This document shows positions 39,761 to 49,183 of a DNA stretch of 64,000 bases, one piece after another. Each line of letters opens with the position of its first letter. Within the stretch, counting starts at the first letter, position 1. The position numbers and the translations under genes were made by a program. This stretch comes from Sphingobacterium zeae. Its GTDB lineage: Bacteria > Bacteroidota > Bacteroidia > Sphingobacteriales > Sphingobacteriaceae. The notes under the pieces are model-generated. The model had not been told where the DNA came from. It saw nothing but the letters and a program-made list of their open reading frames with translations, and made no database searches. The stretch covers positions 2,604,001-2,668,000 of the forward strand of contig NZ_JAUTBA010000001.1 of the NCBI RefSeq assembly GCF_030818895.1, read 5' to 3'.

Positions 39761-42700
39761 TTAAAAAGTTACATTTAAACCGAAGTTGAAAATACGCGTT
39801 GGTGGGTATGGTAGGTCTGCAGATGATTCCAGCACTTCGGGGTCTAAATTGTATAGTTTGTCTAGCTTTGTCCATGTGAATAGGTTATAGCCGCTGCTAT
39901 AGATGCGCAATTGTTTTATTTTAAGCTTTTGAAGTGTAGTTGCAGTTAGTGTATAGCTAATTTCAGCGGTTTTAAGACGGATATAGTCACCTGGTATAGC
40001 CCAGAAGTCCGAATACCAATCCCTTGGGCTTTGGCTTAATGAGCTTGTATATACTTGCGGATATTTGGCTGCGTTTCCTAATTCTGGAGTCCAATGTTGC
40101 AGGTGTATGGGGAGTGCTTTGCTGGCGTTGTGATGGATAACAGCTCCTTCGGCACTAGCGACGAAATTGGCGGCTCCCTGGAAGAGGACGGTAACATTAA
40201 AATTTTTGTAACCGGCACCCAATGTAATTCCATAGGTTGTATTAGGCAGGTTTGTATAGCCAAAAAAAGATTGGTCACTCGCGTTTATAATTCCGTCCCC
40301 GTTTAAATCTTTGTATTTTAAATCCCCTGGGCGACCGCCTGCGGGTTTGGCTACATTCGGATCCGCAATTTCTTCGGTTGTGTAAAACTCTCCTGTCCAA
40401 CTGTATTTTAGCTTTGCTCCAATCGCTTGGCCGGTTTGTTTTTGATAAGGGTATAACGGTACTGGTTCGTCTCTAAACAACACCTTATTTTTTGCCAACG
40501 AATAGGTTCCTTTTACCGTGTATCGCCAATTGTCCTGAATTTGGCCTGTATAGCCGAATTCGACTTCCCAACCTTTATTATTGGTTTTTCCTAAGTTGAC
40601 GTTAGGCAGCGTTTGGCCGAATACGGCTGAAACAGCGCCTCTGCTGGTGAGGATATCAAAACGATTGTTGTCAAAATAGTCAATGGTTGCTGTCACCTTG
40701 CGATTTAAGAAAGCTAAATCAAGACCAATATCCATTTTCTTTTCTTTCTCCCAGGTTACCTGGTTATTTCCTAAGGCACCCTCTGCCGCGGTGACATAGC
40801 TGTTATTGTTTGCTTCGCCAAATAATCCCGAACCGCTGCCGATACTGTAGTTTTGAAGATACGCATATACTCCACCGGTATTGTCAACGCCGGTTAGACC
40901 ATAGGAGCCACGCAACTTGAAAATATCAATAAAGGGAAGTTTTTGCTTAACAAATTTTTCTTCCGCGATGTTCCATCCGATAGAGGCTGCAGGAAAGAAG
41001 CCAAATCGACGCTCTTTTGCAAATCGATCGGATCCATTGTAGGCGCCGCTCAATTCCAGCAGGTATCGGTTCTTGAAGTCATAACCTATACGAGCTGTGT
41101 ATCCCCGGAAATTTTCGGGTATAAAATTATAATCTTTTGCGCCCGTTGCGCTTTTACTGTTTTGGTTGTATAATACCAATGCAGAGACATGGTGCGCCTG
41201 TGCAAAGCTGCGGCTATAGTTAAGCATGGCTTGCAAGGTGATTGCATAATTGGTACTTCCAGCACCATAGTTTAAGCTTGGCGTTGCGATGCGATAAACG
41301 TTGTCCTGACGGCCGAACGAATAGGAGTCGGTGGTCGGATCATAAATATACGACGGGAAACCACCGCCAGCGGTAGGACGTTGTAAAGAGCGGTTGTAAG
41401 CGTAGTCGTTGCGATAGGCTAATGTCCCTTTAAAAGACAGCCCCTGTGTAATGAAGTTCAATTTCTGATTTGCGGAGGCTGCCAGATTCATATTATTGTT
41501 GTGGGTACGATAGTAACCGTTGTACATCAAACGACCAATGAGGTTGTTATTATTTCTGCCGGCAGAATTTCTCTGCCATACGCTATAGCCTAGGCTACCA
41601 TCGGGATTGAACAGGGGATAGTTGTAAGGCGCGGTTTCGGCCGTACGGCTGAGATCGCTGAAAATATTGTCGTTAGCACTGGCATTGTTGCGATTAGTTT
41701 CACCTAGGCTACCGAAGAAATCAAAACGCACATCGAGGTCATTATTCACTTTTAAATCTATGTTTGAGCGATAATTATATCGCTTATAATAAAATTTACT
41801 GTTTAGGTCTTCGCTGAAATCCTTTAATTGTCCACCTTGGTTCAAATACCCGACAGATACGTAGTATCTTGCGCGGTCGGTACCACCCGTTACATTCAGT
41901 GTATTTGTTGATTGCGGTGCAAATTTGCGCAATAGAATGTCTGTCCAGTCATTATTGGGGTGCGTATAGGGAGAAGTTCCTTCTTTGAACAATTGTAGGT
42001 CTTCTTCTGAGAACTGCGGTTTAAAATTTGCGTTTGGATTCAAGTTATTTGTATTGACCTGGGACTCGACCAGGAGTTTGGCTGATTCGTAGGCATCTAA
42101 ATACCGGGGCGTTCGGGTTAATTGACTCAGTGCATATTCAGTCTGAAAGTTGATTTGAGGCTTGCCAGACTTTCCTCGTGTTGTTGTCACTAAGACTACT
42201 CCATTAGCACCTTTGATACCGTAAATGGAGGTTGTTGCAGCATCTTTGAGGATGCTTATCGATTCGACTTCATTTGCATTTAAGGTTTGGAATTGTGCAT
42301 AGGTGAACTCGATGTCATCAACAATAATAAGCGGTTGGTTGTTGCCGGTATAAGAACTTGTTCCACGAACATAAAACGTGGCACCGTCGTTACCCGGTTG
42401 TCCTGAACGCTGCTGACTGGTAAATCCTGTTAAACGGCCCGCCAACGTATTTTGTAAGCTAGGTGATGGGCTTTGCCGAATTTCGTCACCACTAATGGAG
42501 CTTACAGCGCCTGTAAGCGTCTTTTTCGTGGTTTTACCATAACCCACCACGATGACTTCATCGATTTCCTGTTCACGTGGTACTAATTGGATGGTAATGG
42601 TATTTTTTCCCTGCACGTCTACCTCCTGGCGTAAATAGCCAAGATGGTTGACTACAATCGTCCCACTGCTGATATTTAATTTAAAGTGGCCGTTATCATC

Positions 42701-42862
42701 CGTGCGTGTTTGGTGACTTGTCACATTTTTCTCTGTAATCGTCACATCTTTGAGCGGACCACTGCTTCCTCGAACGGTGCCTGCCAACTGTCTTTCCTGA
42801 CCGAAAGCAGTTGAGCAGGTGATCGTGGTCAGGCCAATGAGCGAATATATTAAGTTTTTCAT
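39761..42862 (-). CDS. SusC/RagA-family TonB-dependent transporter (first pair)
   Basis: I start at Met 42862 (MKNLIYSLIGLTTITCSTAFGQ), a clear signal peptide, leaving 22 bases to the upstream susD; the longer frame to 42901 would overlap it. The 1033-residue protein has the carboxypeptidase-like N-terminal domain (LAGTVRGSSGPLKDVTITEKN), the TonB-box region IDEVIVVGYGKTTKKT, the plug (TLAGRLTGFTSQQRSGQPG, LIIVDDIEFTY, VESISILKDAATTSIYGIKGANGVVLV) and a long barrel ending IFNFGLNVTF. It imports oligosaccharides across the outer membrane with TonB energy. Confidence 0.96.
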   Translation of the reverse strand: MKNLIYSLIGLTTITCSTAFGQERQLAGTVRGSSGPLKDVTITEKNVTSHQTRTDDNGHFKLNISSGTIVVNHLGYLRQEVDVQGKNTITIQLVPREQEIDEVIVVGYGKTTKKTLTGAVSSISGDEIRQSPSPSLQNTLAGRLTGFTSQQRSGQPGNDGATFYVRGTSSYTGNNQPLIIVDDIEFTYAQFQTLNANEVESISILKDAATTSIYGIKGANGVVLVTTTRGKSGKPQINFQTEYALSQLTRTPRYLDAYESAKLLVESQVNTNNLNPNANFKPQFSEEDLQLFKEGTSPYTHPNNDWTDILLRKFAPQSTNTLNVTGGTDRARYYVSVGYLNQGGQLKDFSEDLNSKFYYKRYNYRSNIDLKVNNDLDVRFDFFGSLGETNRNNASANDNIFSDLSRTAETAPYNYPLFNPDGSLGYSVWQRNSAGRNNNNLIGRLMYNGYYRTHNNNMNLAASANQKLNFITQGLSFKGTLAYRNDYAYNRSLQRPTAGGGFPSYIYDPTTDSYSFGRQDNVYRIATPSLNYGAGSTNYAITLQAMLNYSRSFAQAHHVSALVLYNQNSKSATGAKDYNFIPENFRGYTARIGYDFKNRYLLELSGAYNGSDRFAKERRFGFFPAASIGWNIAEEKFVKQKLPFIDIFKLRGSYGLTGVDNTGGVYAYLQNYSIGSGSGLFGEANNNSYVTAAEGALGNNQVTWEKEKKMDIGLDLAFLNRKVTATIDYFDNNRFDILTSRGAVSAVFGQTLPNVNLGKTNNKGWEVEFGYTGQIQDNWRYTVKGTYSLAKNKVLFRDEPVPLYPYQKQTGQAIGAKLKYSWTGEFYTTEEIADPNVAKPAGGRPGDLKYKDLNGDGIINASDQSFFGYTNLPNTTYGITLGAGYKNFNVTVLFQGAANFVASAEGAVIHHNASKALPIHLQHWTPELGNAAKYPQVYTSSLSQSPRDWYSDFWAIPGDYIRLKTAEISYTLTATTLQKLKIKQLRIYSSGYNLFTWTKLDKLYNLDPEVLESSADLPYPPTRIFNFGLNVTF

Positions 42863-42884
42863 TTTAGAGTGTCTATCTTTTTGA

Positions 42885-44579
42885 TTAATAATAGCCTTCA
42901 TTTTGGATCAATGCAGGATTTTTAGACGTTTCGCTATAAGGTATAGGCATATGGTAATACTTGGTTTCAAAATGAAAGGGGGTAAGCATTTGTTCGGTTG
43001 CCGTCACAGATGTCCCTGATTTATGGAGTACAAGACCTTTGAGCGGATTTTTGATGTCTCCAGCATCCTTCCAACGTCTGATATCCCAGAAACGATGTTC
43101 TTCGAAAGCCAGTTCGATACGTCTTTCATTTTTAATAAGATCGCGCATTGCGGTTTGTGCAATCCCTTCTGAAATACCATAGCGACTATTGTTGCCCGGT
43201 TTAATACCGGCCCGTGCCCGTATCGTAGTGATCTGTTTGACTGCATCTTCGGTACGACCGACTTCGTTAAGGGCTTCGGCGTAGCTTAGTAGGACTTCAG
43301 CATAACGGAAATAGGGGAAATTATGACTTTGATTTGCATAGGTCGTAGCGTTTGTGAAATCACCCAAGAATTTACGTAAGTAGTAAGCGGTCTTGGTCTG
43401 ATTTAAGAATGGCTTATTGGGTTTATCCAAACCACCTTCGAATGTTTCAATCGGCCTGCTCAACCACCTGACCCCATTGTAAAAAAGGATAGCTTTTAAT
43501 CGGGGATCGCGATTTTCATATTGGTTGAGATCGGTAGTTAAACCCACATAGGGTAATCCGGTATCCATTGGAAAGGCGTTAACAAAGTTTTGAGTAGGGC
43601 TTGTCCGACCGTTGCTGGCCGCAGGTGCAACATAACCCACTGGTGCATTATTTGCCTCTAATGAAGTTGAATTGGCCGATTGTTTGGCGAAGATTATATC
43701 TGTGTTTACCTTGGTCGTAAAAATGTTTGCATACGCTGCGGTACCTGTGCCGGCCGGTAATTTATGGTAACCTTTAGCGATCAACTCTTCGGCAGTTGCA
43801 AGAGTACGTGCCCATCTTCCGTTGTCTTTGTTGGGATAGCCGTTTAGGAGCTTGATTTGCGGGTTGATACTCACACCGCCACCATTGAAAAGTGGGCTAG
43901 CTGCGTAGAGATATAATCTCAGCTTTAATGCTAACGCTGCCTCACTTGTGGCACGGCCATATTCAGTGGTAGAAAGCAGTGGGGAAGACGCTGCGGGGAG
44001 CTCTGCTTTAATTTCATCACACTCCATGGCGATATAATCCACACATTCAGCGTAGGAGGCCCGGGGTAAATTAAGGTCATCGCTGAGGTCAAATACCTGT
44101 TCGCCCAATAATGGAATTCCACCGTAGCGCTTCAACAACTCAAAATACGCAAATGCCCGAAGAAACCGTGCTTCAGCTTTAAAGCGACGGATCAGGTTTT
44201 CGGGAATGGGTACTACCGATATATTTTGTAAGAATACATTTGCTCGGCGAATAATTGTATAGCTATTCTGCCAGTTATTGTCAGGATAATTTACAGCGGT
44301 TAACTGACCGTTTGTAAATAACCGTATATCCGATGTTTCGGAAGATGGTACGGCATCATCCGTTGCAGCATCAAGCATATCGCCTGTTATGCGGTTGAAT
44401 CCGTTAGGCAGGAAGGAGTAGATTCCGAATAGATAGGCTTTTGCCTGTACGCCCTCCTTGTCTGTGGGATCAAACACATCCCCGAGCAGAATCCGCTCTT
44501 CCGGTTGGTGTTCAAATTTGTTGCATGATGCTATCCCGAGCATGGCGAAGACTAGCATACAAATTACTGATTTTCTCAT
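42885..44579 (-). CDS. SusD/RagB-family glycan-binding lipoprotein (second pair)
   Basis: A 564-residue lipoprotein with lipobox Cys19 (AMLGIASCNKF) and SusD signatures: AKAYLFGIYSFLPNGFNRI, FKAEARFLRAFAYFELLKRYGGIPLLGEQVFD, ALALKLRLYLYAASPLFNGGG, YFRYAEVLLSYAEALNEVG and LIKNERRIELAFEEHRFWDIRRWKDAG. It shares general form with the 38000 gene but differs clearly in loops, so the two pairs may bind different parts of one glycan. It lies 11 bases after its SusC partner. Confidence 0.95.
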   Translation of the reverse strand: MRKSVICMLVFAMLGIASCNKFEHQPEERILLGDVFDPTDKEGVQAKAYLFGIYSFLPNGFNRITGDMLDAATDDAVPSSETSDIRLFTNGQLTAVNYPDNNWQNSYTIIRRANVFLQNISVVPIPENLIRRFKAEARFLRAFAYFELLKRYGGIPLLGEQVFDLSDDLNLPRASYAECVDYIAMECDEIKAELPAASSPLLSTTEYGRATSEAALALKLRLYLYAASPLFNGGGVSINPQIKLLNGYPNKDNGRWARTLATAEELIAKGYHKLPAGTGTAAYANIFTTKVNTDIIFAKQSANSTSLEANNAPVGYVAPAASNGRTSPTQNFVNAFPMDTGLPYVGLTTDLNQYENRDPRLKAILFYNGVRWLSRPIETFEGGLDKPNKPFLNQTKTAYYLRKFLGDFTNATTYANQSHNFPYFRYAEVLLSYAEALNEVGRTEDAVKQITTIRARAGIKPGNNSRYGISEGIAQTAMRDLIKNERRIELAFEEHRFWDIRRWKDAGDIKNPLKGLVLHKSGTSVTATEQMLTPFHFETKYYHMPIPYSETSKNPALIQNEGYY

Positions 44580-44590
44580 ATCTCCCTGAA

Positions 44591-47401
44591 TTATAATTGG
44601 ATATTTAGACCGAAACTGATGACTTTTTGTATTGGGTAGAGGCCACGGAAATTTTCAGGATCGGCGCCGTTAAAGGTTTTGGAACTGAATGTAAACATGT
44701 TGAATCCATTCGCGAAAATCCGTGCGGATTTGATTTTTGCCCGTTGTGTTAATGCCGTTGGTAGCGTATATCCCAATTCAATATTCCGTATACGTAAGTA
44801 GTTGCCATTGCGTAACCAAAAGGTTGAATACACATCGTTGTTAAAGGCGCCGCTTTGTGGCCCCGATCCTGTGCTTAATCTTGGATAGCCAGCATCCGAG
44901 TTGTCCATGGTCCAACGATCGAGCTGTGTGCTGTAAGCCTGACCCGTGCCGCTGTTAAATTCCCGGTAACTATTGCCAGAAAGATAGACTTCGCGATTTA
45001 TCATGCCCTGAAATAGGATTGAAAAGTCGATGTTGGCTAAGCTAAAGCCTAAATTTGCGCCGAGCAATACCTGTGGTTTCTCAGAACCTATTCGACCCTG
45101 GTCATATTGATTGATTAGACCATCGCCATTCAGATCCCGGTAACGAATATCTCCCAACTGAGGTGAATAGCCCTCCATTGTTGGTGACGATTCTAATTCA
45201 GTCACGTTTGTGTATAATCCTTCGGCAATATAACCTATGGTTTGTCCAACAGGATGTCCTGTAGCGGTCATCCAAAAATAGGGCAATGCAGGTTCGGCTT
45301 GGTAGACCATTTTCGATTGTTGGAAGCTGGCATTAAGCATTGCATGATAGGAGAATTTGGATTTATGGTTCCGCCATCCCAATTCGGTTTCAAACCCGGT
45401 GTAATCTTGTTTTCCAATATTTTCATTGGGATAGCTGATGCCTAGCAGGGCATTATTATTCTTGCGTGTTATATTCAAGTCACGATACTTGTTCTTATAA
45501 TAGGTTAATTCAAAAATAAGTCGGTCTTTAAGAAGTGCACCATCGATACCTACGTTTAACATCTTCACTTTAGCCCAGGTAGGATTGGGATTTGCCAAAT
45601 AAGATTCACCGATTGTGGCTGCCGAGCCCGCCGACGAACCGAAGAAAGTTTCTGGAGTACCATTATAACTTTGCATATAGGTGTAATAGCTCGCATTGTC
45701 ACGGCCTAATAAACCATATGATCCAAAAAGCTTGAGTTTGCTTATCCATTTGTACTTCTTAAGGAAGTTTTCGCGATGTATATTCCACCCAAGGCCAATA
45801 GCGGGGAATGTACCGTATTTGAATCCGCCGTCGTTCGGGTAACGATTAGCACCATTAACAGCAAAAGACAGTTCAGCTAGGTAGCGGTTGTCGTAGTGGT
45901 AAGCAGCATGCCCGGAGATTCCCTGTACAGTATAGGGTAGGTCTGAACCATTGACCAGATTGTCCCGATTGGCTAACAGCATAAGGTCGATCCCATGCTT
46001 TTCGGTTTCATTGGAGTAGCCTATTGAGAGCTCCTGGAAATTTGATCTATTCTGAAAGGCAATGTTATTGCTGTTATTTTGCTCCGTATTATTACCATAC
46101 TGTTTGTATATTGGTGCTTCGAGATCATCGTTCATTAACTGAAATACAGCGAACGATTTGTTTCGTACGTAATTTTCACGAAGGTTGGAAAAAAATGAAG
46201 CTCTGGCTTTTAGCCACAAGCCTTTTAGTACATCATCCAATGAACGTTTTAAGTAGAAGTCCGTTAGTATCGTACGCGTATTAGCAACAGCATATCCCGA
46301 AGCGTTTGTCTGCGCTACTATATTATTTTGAAATTTGGAAGAGCCGCCAAATGTTCCATCTAAGTTATGTATTGGATATGCACTGTTAGGGGTGTTTAAA
46401 ATTGATTGAAAGATATTATCTGTACCATCATTACCGGGGCTGTTGGCATTCAATATACGGCCTTGGATATACACTCCGGCCTCCAGTAAATTGGAAAGCT
46501 TGACATCCACATTCGAACGGACGAAATAACCCCTCGCGTTGGTGTTCGTACTATAATTGTTGTTGGCATTGGATTTTAGTAGGCCATTTTGACTGAGATG
46601 TTCGAGATTGACGAAATACTTGACATATTTGTTCCCTCCGCGGGTATTCAGATTGTATCGTGCAACAGTAGCGCTGTTTTTAATGACCTGTTGAGCCCAA
46701 TCTACATTTGGATAGGCCTGTGGATTATTACCTTCTTTAAAGCTCGTCAGGGCAGTTTCACTAAAACCATTGTTTGTGACGGAAAGCCCATCATTTTGTA
46801 ATGCTTCATTGTACAATAGGGCATACTGATAGGCGTCCAATGGTTTTCCGATCAAGTTTTGCAATGGTTTTTGGACGCCATACTGAGCCGAGAAATTAAT
46901 CTGTGTCCTATCGGTGTACCCTTTTTTTGTGACAATTGCTATTGCACCGTCAGCGCCACGGATGCCCAGCATTGCTAGGGAGACAGCATCTTTCAATACC
47001 GAAATTGATTCGATCTCCTGCATGCCAATTTCTGTGACAGAACGGGGAATGCCATCGATTAGTATGATCGGCGGGCGGCCCCTGAGTTGATAGCTCATGT
47101 CTTCATTTAATGGCTGTCCATTGTTTTGGCTAACCTTTAGACCGGACAATTGTCCCGCCGCTGCAGTAAGGTAGCCAAATACCGGAGTTGAGGCGAGTGC
47201 ATTGCCCGGTAATTTGGACACCGAAGCTGTAGAGTACTGCTTAGGTGTATTGAAATAGATTAATTGATTGATGTTACTGATAGAATCTTGCTCTAGAGTT
47301 TTCTCTAAAGAGACATCTTGCTGCGCATAGCTCCACAAGGGAAAACAAAAGAGCATAGCATAAGCTGTCTTAGATTTAAGCAAACTTTGTAATTCTAACA
47401 T
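44591..47401 (-). CDS. SusC-like TonB-dependent transporter without the N-terminal domain (second pair)
   Basis: A 936-residue outer-membrane transporter, about 100 residues shorter than its neighbour. After the signal peptide (ending LWSYAQ) it goes almost directly to the plug (FGYLTAAAGQLSGLKVSQNNG, PPIILIDGIPRSVTE, IESISVLKDAVSLAMLGIRGADGAIAIVTKKG). The carboxypeptidase-like domain and the usual VVGYG TonB-box signature are not visible. The barrel ends VISFGLNIQL. Fully open, so a genuine domain variant rather than a broken gene. First gene of the susCD-susCD unit, with a -7 match and paired LacI-type site upstream. Confidence 0.92.
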   Translation of the reverse strand: MLELQSLLKSKTAYAMLFCFPLWSYAQQDVSLEKTLEQDSISNINQLIYFNTPKQYSTASVSKLPGNALASTPVFGYLTAAAGQLSGLKVSQNNGQPLNEDMSYQLRGRPPIILIDGIPRSVTEIGMQEIESISVLKDAVSLAMLGIRGADGAIAIVTKKGYTDRTQINFSAQYGVQKPLQNLIGKPLDAYQYALLYNEALQNDGLSVTNNGFSETALTSFKEGNNPQAYPNVDWAQQVIKNSATVARYNLNTRGGNKYVKYFVNLEHLSQNGLLKSNANNNYSTNTNARGYFVRSNVDVKLSNLLEAGVYIQGRILNANSPGNDGTDNIFQSILNTPNSAYPIHNLDGTFGGSSKFQNNIVAQTNASGYAVANTRTILTDFYLKRSLDDVLKGLWLKARASFFSNLRENYVRNKSFAVFQLMNDDLEAPIYKQYGNNTEQNNSNNIAFQNRSNFQELSIGYSNETEKHGIDLMLLANRDNLVNGSDLPYTVQGISGHAAYHYDNRYLAELSFAVNGANRYPNDGGFKYGTFPAIGLGWNIHRENFLKKYKWISKLKLFGSYGLLGRDNASYYTYMQSYNGTPETFFGSSAGSAATIGESYLANPNPTWAKVKMLNVGIDGALLKDRLIFELTYYKNKYRDLNITRKNNNALLGISYPNENIGKQDYTGFETELGWRNHKSKFSYHAMLNASFQQSKMVYQAEPALPYFWMTATGHPVGQTIGYIAEGLYTNVTELESSPTMEGYSPQLGDIRYRDLNGDGLINQYDQGRIGSEKPQVLLGANLGFSLANIDFSILFQGMINREVYLSGNSYREFNSGTGQAYSTQLDRWTMDNSDAGYPRLSTGSGPQSGAFNNDVYSTFWLRNGNYLRIRNIELGYTLPTALTQRAKIKSARIFANGFNMFTFSSKTFNGADPENFRGLYPIQKVISFGLNIQL

Positions 47402-47545
47402 ACCTTAGTTGGTTTAAAATTGGTCTTTTAACATTTGATCATAACGAATTTCGCAGCCTACATGGAAAAGTTGTTACCGTTATCTTATGCTTATCGTATT
47501 ATAAAATAAGGCTCGTAGGGCTATTATATTCGGTTAGTCAATACC

Positions 47546-47553
47546 CAAAGATA
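47546..47553 (-). promoter_or_regulatory. Candidate -7 element of the susCD unit
   Basis: TATCTTTG on the minus strand matches TAnnTTTG exactly, about 145 bases ahead of the SusC start. No -33 TTG is present at normal spacing. The paired site at 47600-47630 is centred 65.5 bp upstream. Confidence 0.5.
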
Positions 47554-47599
47554 TTATAGTTGTATTCGGAAAGGTTTGCTAGAATGCTTTTTTTTTAAT

Positions 47600-47630
47600 G
47601 AAACCGTTCCCAAATTTTGGGAACGGTTTC
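47600..47630. promoter_or_regulatory. 31-bp paired LacI-type operator ahead of susCD
   Basis: GAAACCGTTCCC, 7 bases, GGGAACGGTTTC, with 12-mers identical to the 29810 site. It lies in the 306-base gap between the MFS stop and the SusC start, otherwise holding only the -7 match. On the minus strand the downstream run is A-rich, not U-rich, so it is not a normal terminator for the MFS gene. Confidence 0.72.
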
Positions 47631-47707
47631 ACGGTTAGAATGATCCGTTTTGATGTTTACGAATCTCAATTACGTTTTGGGAAAATCTCTTTGGACGAAT
47701 CCGGTAT

Positions 47708-48910
47708 CTACAATTTCTTCGTCGTAGGAAGAAATACTGCTACCAAACCTACAAGTGGTAAGTATGAACATATGCGATATATGTAATCAATGCCGTGACT
47801 ATCTGCTATTGCCCCAATAACGGCTGATCCAATACCCCCCATACCGAATGAAAGACCAAAAAATAATCCAGAAATCATTCCTATATTTTGAGGCAAAAGT
47901 TCTTGCGCATATAACAATATGGCGGAGAATGCCGAGGCAATGATCATGCCTATAATGAAAGTGAGAACAACGGTGCAGGGAAGATTTGCATAGGGGAGTG
48001 CAAGCGCAAATGGTGATGCACCGAGTATGGAAATCCAGATGACATATTTTCGTCCTATCTTATCGCCTAGCGGGCCACCAATCATTGTTCCAAGCGCTAC
48101 TGCTAAGAGATAGATAAATAAGTACCACTGGGATTGCTGGATAGAAACACCAAATTTATTGATCAAATAGAATGTATAATAGCTTGAAATGCTTGAAGAG
48201 TAGAAATATTTGGAGAAAATAAGTATTAACAATATAGTAATCGAAAGAACTATAGTTTTTCGCTGTATACATTGGTTGGAAGCATTTCCAGTACTTTTCT
48301 TTGAGTTTCTCCTATTCTCAATTGATTTTGTATTAAACCATTTTGAGATGTAAAACATAATGACAACAGCGATTAGCGCTACCGGTGACATCCAAAAAAC
48401 ATTCAACCTGCCATAAGATGCTACTAGTAGAGCTGCTAATATAGGGCCTAGAGCAGATCCAAAGTTTCCGCCCAATTGAAAGATTGATTGCGTCAATCCC
48501 CGTTTATTCTTGGAGCATATATAGGCTATACGTGAAGCCTCCGGATGAAATATCGCCGATCCCGCACCTACTGTAGCTACAGCTACCAGCAGCAATACAT
48601 AACTGGAGCAAATGGCGAGAAGGATGATGCCGGTGAGACTAATTAACATGCCTATGGGAAACAAGTAGGGATAATGTTTTCTGTCAATAATAAAACCTAC
48701 TACAGGCTGTAATAGTGATGATGAGAACTGAAACACCAGCGTTATGATCCCAATTTGTGTAAAATTTAAAGAAAATTCTTCTTTGACAATTGGATGAATC
48801 GCAGGAATAAGAGACTGTATGCTGTCATTGATCAGGTGACAGAGACTTAACATAAGTACGAATTTATAGGTAATGCGCGAAGAGAATTCCGAAACACTGT
48901 TTTGCCTCAT
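47708..48910 (-). CDS. MFS transporter, fosmidomycin-resistance (Fsr)-like
   Basis: A 400-residue major-facilitator protein with about 12 hydrophobic helices. The opening LMLSLCHLINDSIQSLIPAIHPIVKEEF, SLLQPVVGFIIDRKHYPYLFPIGM and AIFHPEASRIAYICSKNKRGLTQSIFQLGGNFGSALGP are characteristic of the Fsr group. Fsr proteins export fosmidomycin in Escherichia coli, but Bacteroidota members near sugar genes may move sugars or phosphosugars. It lies upstream of the susCD unit on the same strand with a separate promoter region between. Confidence 0.87.
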   Translation of the reverse strand: MRQNSVSEFSSRITYKFVLMLSLCHLINDSIQSLIPAIHPIVKEEFSLNFTQIGIITLVFQFSSSLLQPVVGFIIDRKHYPYLFPIGMLISLTGIILLAICSSYVLLLVAVATVGAGSAIFHPEASRIAYICSKNKRGLTQSIFQLGGNFGSALGPILAALLVASYGRLNVFWMSPVALIAVVIMFYISKWFNTKSIENRRNSKKSTGNASNQCIQRKTIVLSITILLILIFSKYFYSSSISSYYTFYLINKFGVSIQQSQWYLFIYLLAVALGTMIGGPLGDKIGRKYVIWISILGASPFALALPYANLPCTVVLTFIIGMIIASAFSAILLYAQELLPQNIGMISGLFFGLSFGMGGIGSAVIGAIADSHGIDYIYRICSYLPLVGLVAVFLPTTKKL

Positions 48911-49183
48911 TATGTATGCATTTTTAAATTAAATAAAAGCTGAATATCAAAGGTCATCGAAGAAGGTGCCAAACGAAGATATCCTTATCTAGCGAATAAC
49001 GATTTATACTTATACAAATTTACCCTGTTTTTTGTCATTTCTACCAGTGAATGATAAAAATGTCGACTACATTTACATACTAGTGAGCATAGATTTTAGG
49101 CATGTTATTTATTCACCGTTGGTCTGACACAGAATTAGCCGTTAATCTAATTTAATAGTTGAAGACCATTAAATTACTATTTT

